In this document: one piece after another, positions 33,335 through 42,520 of the stretch
Position numbering within the stretch: position 1 is the stretch's first letter
Layout: the number at the start of each line of letters is the position of its first letter
Source: Clostridia bacterium
GTDB lineage: Bacteria; Bacillota; Clostridia; Oscillospirales; CAG-272
Length of the DNA: 64,000 nt
Assembly (NCBI GenBank): GCA_017443595.1
Contig: JAFSYU010000040.1
Location: 62,001-126,000 of the forward strand
Direction of reading: 5' to 3'
Made by a program: the position numbers and the translations under genes
The notes under the pieces: generated by a model
What the model was told of the DNA's origin: nothing
The model's input: the letters and a program-made list of their open reading frames with translations, nothing else
Databases searched by the model: none

Positions 33335-33340
33335 GATTTT
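33307..33340 (+). terminator. Terminator of the small RNA
   Basis: GTGCGTGGC/GCCGCGCAC, 9 pairs with one G-U, loop CTTGT, followed by TTTTTGATTTT. Confidence 0.8.
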
Positions 33341-33404
33341 GAAACGGATCTCATCATGAAATACAGATTGTCAAAACGTAAATTAAAGAATAAAAAGTAC
33401 AAAA

Positions 33405-33452
33405 TAAAAAAGGAAAAAGACATCATTGCGGAAAACACCGCAAAAATGTCTT
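33405..33452 (-). terminator. Terminator of the rpmE-hflX-yigZ run
   Basis: On the minus strand AAGACAT and GCGG pair with CCGC and ATGTCTT across a small internal loop, followed by TTTTTCCTTTTTT. It lies 36 bases after the yigZ stop. Confidence 0.75.
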
Positions 33453-33487
33453 CTTTTATGAAAGATGTGATAGATATCGTCCTAAAA

Positions 33488-34111
33488 TCATAAGCCCATC
33501 TGCGTGCCTGTGACGTTTATTTTAGCTTTTGCCGCCGTTATTTTCGTTATCCGGTCTGTTAACGCGTCTGTCTGCTCCTCGGGAACGAGCAGATGAAAAG
33601 TGACCGCGTCAAGATACTCCGTTTGAAACTCCGGCAGATCCATGCGGGTCAGCTCGTATTTTACGCGCTCCGCGTCGGAAAAAGATACGGTTATATCAAC
33701 TTTAGTATACGGTTTTACCGTTATCACTCCCGCTGCCTCGACTCCGTCCGCGGCGGCTTTTGTATACGCGCGCAGAAGTCCCGCGGCGCCGAGCAGTATG
33801 CCGCCGAAATACCGCGTTACAACGACCGCCGCGCCGCAAAGCTGCTGCTTTTGCAAAACGCCCAATATCGGCAGTCCCGCCGTGCCTTTCGGCTCGCCGT
33901 CGTCGCTGTATCTCGTCATCCCGTCAAGCGTCAGATACGCGTAGCAGTTGTGGCGTGCGTCCGGATATTTTTTTCTTACGCTCAAAACAAACTCACGCGC
34001 ACATTCGTCGTCCGTCACGGGTGAAACGGTTGCTATGAATCTTGATTTTTTTTCAATATACTCCGCCTCTGCCGGACGGCACACGGTCTTATACGGCTTA
34101 AATTCGTCCAT
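33488..34111 (-). CDS. yigZ: YigZ/IMPACT family protein
   Basis: 207 residues. The N-terminal UPF0029 (Impact) domain shows AEYIEKKSRFIATVSPV, ARHNCYAYL, DDGEPKGTAGLPIL and RYFGGILLGAAGLLRAYTKAA; a C-terminal ferredoxin-like domain (about 135-205) follows. Eukaryotic Impact affects the Gcn2 stress pathway; the bacterial role is unclear but may touch translation. It follows hflX by one base on the same strand. Confidence 0.92.
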   Translation of the reverse strand: MDEFKPYKTVCRPAEAEYIEKKSRFIATVSPVTDDECAREFVLSVRKKYPDARHNCYAYLTLDGMTRYSDDGEPKGTAGLPILGVLQKQQLCGAAVVVTRYFGGILLGAAGLLRAYTKAAADGVEAAGVITVKPYTKVDITVSFSDAERVKYELTRMDLPEFQTEYLDAVTFHLLVPEEQTDALTDRITKITAAKAKINVTGTQMGL

Positions 34112-34112
34112 A

Positions 34113-35384
34113 TCATTCCCCGATCATTTTTTTGACCGCGCCTAAAGTCTTTTTGTCCAATACCGCGGTCACGACGGTTTCCGTTTCCTCGTATTCAACG
34201 CTTATAACGTTTGCGTTTGCGTAAAGATAGCTTACGGCGCCGCCTTTTGACTGCGGTATTTTTATTATTTCCGTAGTCTTGCCGCCGTTTGCGGTGCGCT
34301 CTATAAGCTCGCAGAGTTCGGTCATGCCTTCTCCGGTAAGCGCGGAGATGCAGACGCCTTTTCTGTTGCGCATACCGGACGGAGCGGTGAAGCCCTCGTC
34401 GCGCGCGTCGCATTTGTTGAACGCGTAGATAACGGGCTTGTCCGACGCGCCGAGCTCGTTTATAAGCTCCTCCGTGACGGCAAGCTGCGCTTCGTATTCA
34501 GGGTCGGACGCGTCCGCGACAATAAGTATCGCGTCGCAGTACATCACCTCTTCAAGCGTGGAGCGGAACGCCTTTATAAGCTGCGTGGGCAGATTTCTTA
34601 TAAATCCGACGGTGTCCGTAAGCAGCACTTCCGTGCCGGACGGCAGCCCGTATTTTCTCGTAGTCGGGTCAAGCGTGGCAAACAGCTTGTCCTCGGCTAA
34701 AATGCCGGCGCCGGTAAGATAGTTGAGCAGAGTTGACTTTCCGGCGTTTGTGTAGCCTGCGACGGCTATGCGGAAAATGCCGCTTTTATCGCGCTTTTCG
34801 CGCTGGGTCTTGCGGTTTTTCTCCATCTCGCGTATCTGCTCTTCAAGCGCGGCTATGCGGCGCTTGATGTGGCGGCGGTCGCTTTCCAGCTTTGTTTCAC
34901 CGGGGCCTCTCGTGCCTATGCCGCCGCCGAGACGCGACATTTCCGTGCCGTGACCGGCAAGGCGCGGTATGGTGTATTTGAGCTGTGCCAGCTCTACCTG
35001 AAGTTTTCCTTCGCCTGTTCTGGCGTGGAGCGCGAATATGTCAAGTATCAGCATGGGGCGGTCTATGACCGTCACGTCGCCTATAGCGTCCTCAGCGTTT
35101 TTTATCTGCGCGGGAGACAGTTCCCCGTCAAATATAACGAGTTTTACGTTGTTGTTTTCACATATATCTCTTATCTCGGACAGTTTGCCCGAGCCTATAT
35201 AAGTTCTTGCGTCCGGTGATTCGCGCACCTGAACGACTTCCGCGCAAAGCTCGCCGCCCGCCGTTTCAAGCAGTCTGCCGAGTTCTTCCAAACTCGCCTC
35301 GCAGTCATGCTCGTCGTCTCTGCCCGTTCTGACCGATACCAAAACGGCTTTTGTTATTTCTTTTTCATCAAAAAGTTTTTCCAT
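34113..35384 (-). CDS. hflX: Ribosome-associated GTPase HflX
   Basis: About 423 residues with the N-terminal HflX domain (SPDARTYIGSGKLSEI; VIFDGELSPAQIKN; RPMLILDIFALHARTGEGKLQVELAQLKY), a glycine-rich helical linker (GTRGPGETKLE), and the GTPase with G1 GYTNAGKST, G3 DTVGF and G4 NKCD. HflX splits stalled or heat-damaged 70S ribosomes. The ATG at 35384 has a perfect AAAGGAGG 7 bases upstream; earlier in-frame codons have none. Probably transcribed with rpmE. Confidence 0.97.
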   Translation of the reverse strand: MEKLFDEKEITKAVLVSVRTGRDDEHDCEASLEELGRLLETAGGELCAEVVQVRESPDARTYIGSGKLSEIRDICENNNVKLVIFDGELSPAQIKNAEDAIGDVTVIDRPMLILDIFALHARTGEGKLQVELAQLKYTIPRLAGHGTEMSRLGGGIGTRGPGETKLESDRRHIKRRIAALEEQIREMEKNRKTQREKRDKSGIFRIAVAGYTNAGKSTLLNYLTGAGILAEDKLFATLDPTTRKYGLPSGTEVLLTDTVGFIRNLPTQLIKAFRSTLEEVMYCDAILIVADASDPEYEAQLAVTEELINELGASDKPVIYAFNKCDARDEGFTAPSGMRNRKGVCISALTGEGMTELCELIERTANGGKTTEIIKIPQSKGGAVSYLYANANVISVEYEETETVVTAVLDKKTLGAVKKMIGE

Positions 35385-35461
35385 AAATATACCTCCTTTC
35401 AAGAAGGCAAACAAAAAGGACATAACGATGCCCGATCGTCCTGTCCCGTTTGTCAAGTCGA

Positions 35462-35668
35462 TTATTTTGCCTTTGCGTTAAGACGGCTCTTGAATTTATC
35501 AACGCGTCCGCCGCTGTCAACAAACTTCTGCTTGCCCGTGAAAAACGGATGGCATTTGGAGCAAATTTCAACACGCATATTACCCTTGGTGGATCTGGTC
35601 TTGACAACTTCTCCGCAAGCACAGGTGATCGTACATTCCTGATAGTTGGGATGGATTCCTTCCTTCAT
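35462..35668 (-). CDS. rpmE: 50S ribosomal protein L31, zinc-binding type
   Basis: 68 residues from [10 protein letters not shown], the invariant L31 start. The four cysteines of the zinc ribbon are present (CTITCACG and CSKCHPF), so this is the C+ form; a C- form would be expected elsewhere only if zinc limitation is handled by paralogue swap. The frame is open further 5', but MKEGIHP is the family start. First gene of rpmE-hflX-yigZ. Confidence 0.97.
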   Translation of the reverse strand: MKEGIHPNYQECTITCACGEVVKTRSTKGNMRVEICSKCHPFFTGKQKFVDSGGRVDKFKSRLNAKAK

Positions 35669-35782
35669 TTTTCTATACCGTTCCTTTCTTTCGGCGCCGA
35701 TATTCCGTGGTTGGGGCTTAAAGGGTGCCTTATACACAAAACTTACTGGCCGCCTCTGAACTGATTAAAAATCGTAATTTAC

Positions 35783-35811
35783 AGTATATCACATAAATTC
35801 CGGTTTTGCAA
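35783..35811 (-). promoter_or_regulatory. Promoter of rpmE
   Basis: Minus strand: TTGCAA (35806-35811), 17-base spacer, TATACT (35783-35788), about 115 bases before the rpmE start. Confidence 0.65.
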
Positions 35812-35849
35812 GATGTTTTCAGAGATTTTTTTAAACATTTTGTAAACAA

Positions 35850-38800
35850 CTATTTCTTTTTTCGCTTTTTTATCACCGTTACGGCGGCAATGACGGCGGC
35901 TGCTGCGGCAACGGCGCCTATTATCACGGGTATCAGCGGAAATGATTTTTTGTCCTCCGCGCCGTTTTTGAGCGTCTCCTCGCCGGACTGTACCGGGCCG
36001 GTCGTTTCGCTTTCTTTTGTGTTTTCTTCCGTCTGATTTTCCGTTTCAGTCTCCGGAATTTCCTCAGGCTCCGTTTTAAGCAAGGCGGCGCAGTTTATTA
36101 TTTTCTCAGCCGCGGCTTTTATTTCTTCTTCCGTCGCCGTATCCGGCTTTGAGAGCAGCTTTGCGCCGTCTCCCATGCTTAGCAGAAAATCGCGGTAGCG
36201 CGGGCCATTATACGCGCCGTCTTTGTTGTTTACGTTTTTGTATTCGTTATACGCGTTCACAAGCGGCTTTATATCGGCTTTGTTTTCGGTTTTGTTTGTT
36301 TTGCCTTCCGCAAATATCTGAATTTCCGCCACCGTCTTTTTTGATTTTTTGTCAGGCGCGCCTGATATTATAAGCTTTAAATAACGGTATTTTCCGGAAA
36401 GCTTTTCTGTTCTTACCGCGTTTGCGCCTTGCATATACGGCTCTTCTCCGGTAATCATACTGTTTGAAAGAATATACCAGCTCTGCCCGTCTTCCGAGCC
36501 TTCAACGCGGCATCCCGGCGACGTTGAATTCTTGCCGAATATGATATTTATGCCGTAAACTTCTTTTATCTCGTACAGATCGAATATAAACGTCTGAGTG
36601 GACTCGGGCGCGAAAGCAGACCAGACTGTATCAAAATCACCGTCCGATACGTTTTTCGCCGTATCGTTTGATTCGCCGAAAACGTTGTATTTATAACCGC
36701 CGGTACAAAATACGCCAGGTGACTGAAGCTCGCCTTCAAATTCTTTTCCGGCGCTGCCCGCGCCGTCTTTTACATACGCGGACGCTTCCACGACCGCCGC
36801 CCAGTTTCCCGCGACTTTTTCAAAATAAAATCTTATATATTTGCACGTATACGTCTTATCAAGCGTGTTTGACAGCAAAGACGCAGTGCTGAGTTTTTCG
36901 GTCACTTCGTCTTCGGCGCTGAAAACGGTATTGAAATTCTTTCCGTCGTCGGATATCTCCACTCTGTACGTCGCGGCTGAAGTGCCGGGATAGAGTTTAA
37001 GATCAAACGCGTTGAACTGCATTTCGGTCTTGCCGGCAAACGTGATATACTGCGGAAAATCCCCGCTTGACGCGCACCACCACGTATCTTCTTTGCCGTC
37101 TGCCGCTTTTGCCGGACCGCTCGTTACCGCGCTTGAGCTGCTTGCCGTCGCCTTTGCGCCGGACAGCACGTTTGTTTTTGACACCGTTTTTTTCTCCGGC
37201 AGCGGCTCGTATTCAATATTTCCGTCAAGTTCTTTACTTGTAAGCAGGAGCACCCAGTCGCCCGTTGTGGGCTTTTCAGGTATTTCGTATTCTGACGCTT
37301 TGATGCTATCGGATATCAGAATGAACTTTCCGGTAAGCGGGTCGTACCATTTTGCCGTGTACGTATCTTCTTTGTTAAGATTGAGAAGCTTACCCGAGGA
37401 ATCGTCCGAATTATATAAGTACGCAACGTATATTTTGTTGTCGTCCGATGACGCAAGGACCTTTGTTTCCGTTTTGAAATCGGAATAACTCTTTGAATCA
37501 AACCGCGGGACAAGTACGCTGAAATCAACGTATTTAAAAAATTCCGCCATGTATTTCATCTCAAACGAGCCGGGCTTGTCAAGTCCCATATACCACGGCT
37601 CCGTACTGTAGCTGCCAAGCCAGCCGGTGCTGCCGGCGGTGGACCAGCAGTTTGCCCATATACCCGTGACACCGTATGTAAAGCCGCAGCTGCCGCATAA
37701 ATTAGCTTTCCAGGCGGCTGTTCTTGACGCGCTGTAACCGTTGAAGCCGCCGCAGTAAATATCCTCGTAATTAGCCTCCGTCTCAACGAAAGGCTTTGTA
37801 TTTTTATTGTTGTAATATCCTTTATATGTTGATTTTTTAGGTATCGCAGGACCGTGCCCGTTCTGAAGAGCGAAGAAATCGTGCCATTCTTCTTTATCAA
37901 GCTTTTGCACAAAACCGTCGTTTGATTCAAGCGGGTACTGATGCGCGCTCTGCGGATGGTCGTATCCGTCGCCCGCGTCAACTGTGCGCGCGGAGGATAC
38001 CCATGTGTCAAACTGTTCTTCTCCCGTTATCTCCTGCGCGGTTATCCATACTACGGGATACGCGGCGTATCTTGCGGTAAGATATCTTGAAAGTCTGTCA
38101 AGCGCGTCGCCTCCCATTGCTTTTACGGTGCTTGTATGAACGCCGAAACCGAGCGCAATGACCATGCCTTTGCACGCGAGATAATCAAACATAACGTCGT
38201 ATTTTTCCGAAAACGTGTCCGGGTTGATTTTGTTGTATTTATCCGTCCACATTGAAGGTTCTTCCGTGACATTAAGCTGTCCGCCTCCGTCCGATTCCGC
38301 TCCGTCAAAATACGTCTGATAGACCGTAAAGCCTTTGTCTGCTCTGTTGTTTACCTCGTGGAAAAACTGATTTCCGCAGCTGCAGCCGGGATAATTGCAT
38401 TTTTTTATCGAAACGTAGTTCGGCGCCTGCCAGTTTGTGTCGCCGAGCCAGTAAAACGGGGTACCGTCGTCATAGACGAAATATCTGCCGTTATCCGATA
38501 TTTTTATAAATCCGTGCTTGTCAAGCTCCGTATTCCCCGTGTTTTTCACGGCAGTAAGACTGCCGGACGTATTCAGAGAAGAGTTTTCTTTGTCGGAGCA
38601 GGTTATAACGTAATCCCATTTACCCGTTTTTGTCGGGGCAAAACGGACGCGGTACTCGTCGCCTCCGTTCCAGAAGCCGTAGAGTTTTATTTCCGTGCCG
38701 TCCTCATGCGTAAAAACGGCGTCTATATCAACGTCTTTATAAGGATTATCGTATTTCTTTTTGCTTATAAGAATAATATCCTTCCGGCACCATACCTCAA

Positions 38801-38903
38801 CTTTATCGTAATTATCGGGCGCTGCCGCGCCCGCGCATACTCCCGGTACGGTCATCATAAGTCCGAGCATAACGGATATCATCCTTTTCAATATTTTTTT
38901 CAT
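35850..38903 (-). CDS. Large surface apiosidase-like glycoside hydrolase
   Basis: 1017 residues. Signal peptide (about 1-27), DUF5060 beta domain (about 30-115, VFTHEDGTEIKLYGFWNGGDEYRVRFAPTKTGKW), DUF4038/GH140-like barrel (about 125-480; GTPFYWLGDTNWQ and VVWITAQEITGEEQ), a beta domain closing with KPTTGDWVLLL, two F5/8-type C (CBM32-like) modules (about 575-710 and 725-875), a helical FIVAR-like part (about 885-950), a Thr/Glu-rich stalk and a C-terminal helix with KKRKKK. GH140 enzymes remove apiose from rhamnogalacturonan II, but the family is broad, so the exact plant-glycan target is uncertain. Confidence 0.85.
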   Translation of the reverse strand: MKKILKRMISVMLGLMMTVPGVCAGAAAPDNYDKVEVWCRKDIILISKKKYDNPYKDVDIDAVFTHEDGTEIKLYGFWNGGDEYRVRFAPTKTGKWDYVITCSDKENSSLNTSGSLTAVKNTGNTELDKHGFIKISDNGRYFVYDDGTPFYWLGDTNWQAPNYVSIKKCNYPGCSCGNQFFHEVNNRADKGFTVYQTYFDGAESDGGGQLNVTEEPSMWTDKYNKINPDTFSEKYDVMFDYLACKGMVIALGFGVHTSTVKAMGGDALDRLSRYLTARYAAYPVVWITAQEITGEEQFDTWVSSARTVDAGDGYDHPQSAHQYPLESNDGFVQKLDKEEWHDFFALQNGHGPAIPKKSTYKGYYNNKNTKPFVETEANYEDIYCGGFNGYSASRTAAWKANLCGSCGFTYGVTGIWANCWSTAGSTGWLGSYSTEPWYMGLDKPGSFEMKYMAEFFKYVDFSVLVPRFDSKSYSDFKTETKVLASSDDNKIYVAYLYNSDDSSGKLLNLNKEDTYTAKWYDPLTGKFILISDSIKASEYEIPEKPTTGDWVLLLTSKELDGNIEYEPLPEKKTVSKTNVLSGAKATASSSSAVTSGPAKAADGKEDTWWCASSGDFPQYITFAGKTEMQFNAFDLKLYPGTSAATYRVEISDDGKNFNTVFSAEDEVTEKLSTASLLSNTLDKTYTCKYIRFYFEKVAGNWAAVVEASAYVKDGAGSAGKEFEGELQSPGVFCTGGYKYNVFGESNDTAKNVSDGDFDTVWSAFAPESTQTFIFDLYEIKEVYGINIIFGKNSTSPGCRVEGSEDGQSWYILSNSMITGEEPYMQGANAVRTEKLSGKYRYLKLIISGAPDKKSKKTVAEIQIFAEGKTNKTENKADIKPLVNAYNEYKNVNNKDGAYNGPRYRDFLLSMGDGAKLLSKPDTATEEEIKAAAEKIINCAALLKTEPEEIPETETENQTEENTKESETTGPVQSGEETLKNGAEDKKSFPLIPVIIGAVAAAAAVIAAVTVIKKRKKK

Positions 38904-38932
38904 TAAAAAATCTCCGTTTGATATGTACGATG

Positions 38933-38961
38933 ATTATAACACATCAACCGGGGATTGTCAA
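38933..38961 (-). promoter_or_regulatory. Promoter of the apiosidase-like gene
   Basis: Minus strand: TTGACA (38956-38961), 17-base spacer, perfect TATAAT (38933-38938). Its -35 box abuts the end of sigE. Confidence 0.8.
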
Positions 38962-38964
38962 TGA

Positions 38965-39678
38965 TCATATTGTGTTTTCTATCTGTTCTTTAAGTCTTTC
39001 TATTATCTTCTTTTCAAGCCGTGAGATATACGACTGCGATATGCCGAGTAGATCCGCAACTTCCTTCTGCGTCAGCTCTCTGCCGCCCCGCAGACCGAAA
39101 CGCAGCTCAATTATCTGTTTTTCTCTCTGCGGAAGCGCGTCCACAAGGTGCTTTACCATAGCGCGCTCCTCCGTATCTTCAAGCCCTTTTGACACGCTGT
39201 CCGGGTCGGAGCCGAGCACGTCGCCGACGAGAAGCTCGTTTCCGTCCCAGTCCACGTTTATCGGCTCGTCAAGAGATACCTCGGCGCGCAGGTACGAGTT
39301 TTTTCTTATATACATAAGTATCTCGTTTTCTATACAGCGGCTGCAGTACGTGGCGAGCTTTATGTTTTTGTCGTCTTTGTAGGTGTTCACGCCTTTGATG
39401 AGACCGATAGTGCCTATTGATATAAGGTCCTCAAGTCCTATGCCCGTGTTTTCAAAGCGTTTGGCGATATAGACTACGAGGCGCAGATTATGTTCTATGA
39501 GCTTTTTTCTTTGCCCGGGGTCGTCCTTCATTTTTGAAACGGCGTCCGCTTCCTCCTCGGCGGAGAGCGGAGGAGGGAGCGTTTGCGGGCCGTTTATGTA
39601 AAATATCAGATCGTTATCGTCCAAACCGGCTATTTTTCCTATGCCGAAGAGTTTTTTTATGAAAATGATCAGCTTCAT
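38965..39678 (-). CDS. sigE: Sporulation sigma factor SigE
   Basis: 237 residues: a hydrophobic pro-sequence (about 1-27, [10 protein letters not shown]) removed on activation, region 2 ([37 protein letters not shown]) and region 4 ([45 protein letters not shown]). SigE runs early gene expression in the mother cell. Starts 20 bases after spoIIGA with AAAGGA upstream. The pair shows endospore formation in the lineage. Confidence 0.97.
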   Translation of the reverse strand: MKLIIFIKKLFGIGKIAGLDDNDLIFYINGPQTLPPPLSAEEEADAVSKMKDDPGQRKKLIEHNLRLVVYIAKRFENTGIGLEDLISIGTIGLIKGVNTYKDDKNIKLATYCSRCIENEILMYIRKNSYLRAEVSLDEPINVDWDGNELLVGDVLGSDPDSVSKGLEDTEERAMVKHLVDALPQREKQIIELRFGLRGGRELTQKEVADLLGISQSYISRLEKKIIERLKEQIENTI

Positions 39679-39698
39679 ATATTATTCCTTTCTTATCG

Positions 39699-40541
39699 TC
39701 AGCCGCAGAGCGCGGCGGGAACTATACCGTCAAAGCCGCCGAAATCGGAGTTGTCCGTCACGGCGACGACGGCGCGTCTGTCACAGCCTTTGACGGTCAC
39801 CTGCTCGGGCAGAAAGCCCAAAAGGAGCTTTCCGCCGCTTATGCCGTTTGCCGGGATTATACGCAGTCCGTCCGCCGCAACGCTCATATCCGGGGAGGAA
39901 AGAGCCTCAAACAGCTTTTCGTCAACGCAGTCTTTAACTTTGTCAAGGCTCGTTATTATGACCGGCGCGCCGGATACCGGCTCGCGCAGAAGCGCGCCGC
40001 TGTCACAAAGACACCGCAGGGTGACTTTGCCGCGCTTGCCGGATATTATAACGGCAGTTTCTTTTTTTTCGCTCTGGCGGTTGAATATCTTTCCTGTCAC
40101 AAAGGATAAAATCATGCTTATAACGCCGAGTATGCAGAACGTGCCTAAAGGTATGTCCGATAAAACGGGGGTTAGATCCGAGCTGACGTTTACTCCGCGC
40201 CCGAGCTTGCTTAAAAGCGCGTAGGACGCGGTTATGCCGCCGCCTGTGAGAAGAGAAAGCCCGAAAAATAAAACGGCGCATTTCAAAAACGCAAAGCCGC
40301 GCACGCGCGGAAAAGCGATAAAGCACATCAGAAGAGCGCATAAGATATTGCATATAACGGATAACGCCGTGCTTTCCATAAAAAGCGCCGCAACGGCGTA
40401 CGCGCCGCCCAGAGCGGAGGAGAGGATAAGCAAAAGCGGTTTTTGTTTTATATGTAATATTTTAGCCGTGCAGAACAGCACGAGAAAATCCATGGAAAAG
40501 TTGATCAAAAACAGTACGTCGCCGTACACGGTAATGCCCAT
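39699..40541 (-). CDS. spoIIGA: Sigma-E processing aspartic peptidase SpoIIGA
   Basis: 280 residues from the ATG at 40541 (GGTGAGG just upstream; a GTG three codons earlier is possible). Five N-terminal transmembrane helices occupy about 1-155; the cytoplasmic protease domain has its catalytic Asp at about 180 in CLCDSGALLREP and a flap-like GISGGKLLLGF. It dimerises to cleave the SigE pro-sequence at the forespore-facing membrane. Co-transcribed with sigE. Confidence 0.95.
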   Translation of the reverse strand: MGITVYGDVLFLINFSMDFLVLFCTAKILHIKQKPLLLILSSALGGAYAVAALFMESTALSVICNILCALLMCFIAFPRVRGFAFLKCAVLFFGLSLLTGGGITASYALLSKLGRGVNVSSDLTPVLSDIPLGTFCILGVISMILSFVTGKIFNRQSEKKETAVIISGKRGKVTLRCLCDSGALLREPVSGAPVIITSLDKVKDCVDEKLFEALSSPDMSVAADGLRIIPANGISGGKLLLGFLPEQVTVKGCDRRAVVAVTDNSDFGGFDGIVPAALCG

Positions 40542-40592
40542 TATCCTCACCCCGGTAATATTCTACACCGCCGCCCGCGCATAAAAACGCGA

Positions 40593-40730
40593 AATAAAGA
40601 AGGAGGAAAAAGAAAAAAGAATAAAGAATTCGGTAGGGGTCGGCGCCTCGACGACCCGTTTACCTTCTCCAACCGAGAAGGCATACTCCCTCAGTCAGCT
40701 TCGCTGACAGCTCCCTCGGGGAGGGAGCCT
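40593..40730 (+). repeat. Partial modular element with a different hairpin set
   Basis: The purine tract (AAAAAAGAATAAAGAATT) leads into a GGGTCG-gcgcctcga-CGACCC hairpin (40633-40658), CCTTCTC/GAGAAGG, GTCAGC-ttc-GCTGAC and a CTCCCTC/GAGGGAG stem. This fills the gap between spoIIGA and the divergent oxidoreductase gene. Short repeats of the CTCCCTCAGTCAGC type are known from other gut Clostridia. Confidence 0.7.
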
Positions 40731-40776
40731 GATCCCAATGGGGAAGGCAAAAGGCTTATCAAATTACGTTTGAATA

Positions 40777-40805
40777 TTGACAAAAAGGTTTTTTTAAATT
40801 ATAAT
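40777..40805 (+). promoter_or_regulatory. Promoter of the glycyl radical enzyme operon
   Basis: TTGACA at 40777-40782, 17-base spacer, perfect TATAAT at 40800-40805; ACGGAGGG precedes the ATG at 40835. Confidence 0.8.
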
Positions 40806-40834
40806 GGATAAAGAAATCAAACGGAGGGAATAAA

Positions 40835-42052
40835 ATGGCGTATACTATAAAACTCGGTATGTTCGGCGCGTGGCGCGGCAGCAATTATATCGACCTGATA
40901 GCAGCAGAAGATGAGGACGTAATTAAAATAGTCGCCGTATGCGACAAGCAGGCAAAAAAACTGGACGACGTAAAAGGACTTAAGGACGCAAAGCTGTTTT
41001 CCGACTTTGACGAGTTTCTAAACTACGGCAAAAGCGTCGGTATGAACGCGGTGTTTCTGGCAAACTATTTCCATCAGCACGCGCCGTACGCCATAAAGTG
41101 CATGGAGGCGGGGATGGACGTTGTGAGCGAATGCACGTCTGCTTCAACGCTCAAAGAGTGCGTTGAACTCGTGCGCTGTGTTGAGCGGACGGGCCGCAAA
41201 TACATGATAGCGGAAAACTATCCGTTCATGACGCTCAATCTTGAAATGAAGCGCATAGCGGACGGCGGCACGCTCGGCACGTTTCTGTACGCCGAGGGCG
41301 AATACAACCATTCCGGCACGCTTGAGACGATGCATTATCTGACTCCGTTCAAATATCACTGGAGAGCGTGGATGCCGCGCACGTATTACGTGACGCACGC
41401 CATGGGCCCGCTGATGTATATGACGAACAGTATGCCGAAATACGTTTCGGCGCGCGCCGCACATTCAGATCGGCTTGAAAAAGTGCGTGATTTCCGCCCT
41501 AACGACGACGGTATGGCGAGGATGTTCTGCGAGATGGACAACGGCATGACAGCGAGCTTCACCGGCTGCACCGCCATGGCGTCCGATTACAGCCGCTACC
41601 GCCTTGTCGGTGATCTCGGTTCTGTCGAGCAGTCCGGCTACACCGGCGACAAAGTCAGACTTTTCTATGAAGACTATACGCTGCCGGAGGGAGTTACGGA
41701 AGAGGTGCAGTACATAGAACCGGACCTTTCCTATTGGGGCGAAAAAGCCGAAAAAGCGCTGAGCGCCGGTCACGGCGGCGGAGATTACTGGATAGTGCAG
41801 AACATGATCGACTATTTTGCAAACGGAGTAACGCCTTTCTTTGACGTATACAAGGGCGTTGCGATGTCCGCGACGGCGATCTTAGGCTGGAGAAGCTGTT
41901 TGAATCACGGCGAGAATTTTAAGATACCCGATTTTACAAAAGAAGAAGACAGAGCCGCGGTCGAGCACGACGATCTTACGCCGTTCCCGGATGAAAACGG
42001 AGAAGGCGCGACGCTGCCGCCGTCAACGATGTACGGAAAATACGATAACTGA
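40835..42052 (+). CDS. Gfo/Idh/MocA family oxidoreductase
   Basis: 405 residues: an N-terminal Rossmann domain (LGMFGAWRGSNYIDLIA, IVAVCDKQAKK; NYFHQHAPYAIKCMEAGMDVVSECTSA) and a C-terminal beta-sheet substrate domain. The usual EKP motif appears as ECTSA, so the catalytic Lys is missing at its normal site. Family members oxidise or reduce sugars and their derivatives with NAD(P). It is the first gene of an operon with a peptidase-like protein, a glycyl radical enzyme and its activase, so its substrate may feed or follow the radical step. Confidence 0.88.
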   Translation: MAYTIKLGMFGAWRGSNYIDLIAAEDEDVIKIVAVCDKQAKKLDDVKGLKDAKLFSDFDEFLNYGKSVGMNAVFLANYFHQHAPYAIKCMEAGMDVVSECTSASTLKECVELVRCVERTGRKYMIAENYPFMTLNLEMKRIADGGTLGTFLYAEGEYNHSGTLETMHYLTPFKYHWRAWMPRTYYVTHAMGPLMYMTNSMPKYVSARAAHSDRLEKVRDFRPNDDGMARMFCEMDNGMTASFTGCTAMASDYSRYRLVGDLGSVEQSGYTGDKVRLFYEDYTLPEGVTEEVQYIEPDLSYWGEKAEKALSAGHGGGDYWIVQNMIDYFANGVTPFFDVYKGVAMSATAILGWRSCLNHGENFKIPDFTKEEDRAAVEHDDLTPFPDENGEGATLPPSTMYGKYDN

Positions 42053-42054
42053 AT

Positions 42055-42516
42055 ATGGATACGCAAAAAACGTACAGCTTTGAAGAACTGCTTGATACAC
42101 AGGGCAGTATCGTATGGCGTACGAGCGGGGGCAGTATGCGCCCTCTCATACGGCAGGGAAAAGACGTTATAGTTATAACAAAGCCGCAGCTCAGACCGGA
42201 AAAATACGACGTTATATTATATAAAGTAAAAGACAAATATCTGCTCCACCGCGTACTTGAAGTGCACGACGGATACTACACAGTCGCCGGAGACAACAAC
42301 ACGTTTCTTGAAAAAGTAGAAGAGCGCCAGATCTTGGGCGTAATGACTGAATTTTTGCGCGGCGGCAAACAGTACGATCTGAACAGCCGCAAATACCGCT
42401 TTTATACAAAAAACTACTGCGGTAAATTTAAACTCAAATGCGCGGTATTAAAACCGTACCGCGCGCTCAGGAGCGGTTTGTCGCGCGCATATCATAAGAT
42501 ATTCAAAAAAGGGTGA
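42055..42516 (+). CDS. S24/S26 (signal peptidase-like) family protein
   Basis: 153 residues. The catalytic serine motif GGSMRP (about 25-30), the DVILYKV strand, LHRVLEV and the GDNN motif match S26 peptidases of the type with a Ser-His rather than Ser-Lys pair. No transmembrane helix is seen, unlike true signal peptidases; the basic C-terminus could touch the membrane. Similar soluble proteins accompany peptide-modification loci in Clostridia. Begins 2 bases after the oxidoreductase and ends 4 before the glycyl radical enzyme, so all are one operon. Its target is unknown. Confidence 0.75.
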   Translation: MDTQKTYSFEELLDTQGSIVWRTSGGSMRPLIRQGKDVIVITKPQLRPEKYDVILYKVKDKYLLHRVLEVHDGYYTVAGDNNTFLEKVEERQILGVMTEFLRGGKQYDLNSRKYRFYTKNYCGKFKLKCAVLKPYRALRSGLSRAYHKIFKKG

Positions 42517-42520
42517 TAAT

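Noticed and set aside
33356-33493. A 45-codon Lys-rich frame downstream of the small RNA
   Set aside because: It lacks a good SD and overlaps the intrinsic terminator of the convergent yigZ gene (33417-33452), which explains the A-rich sequence.
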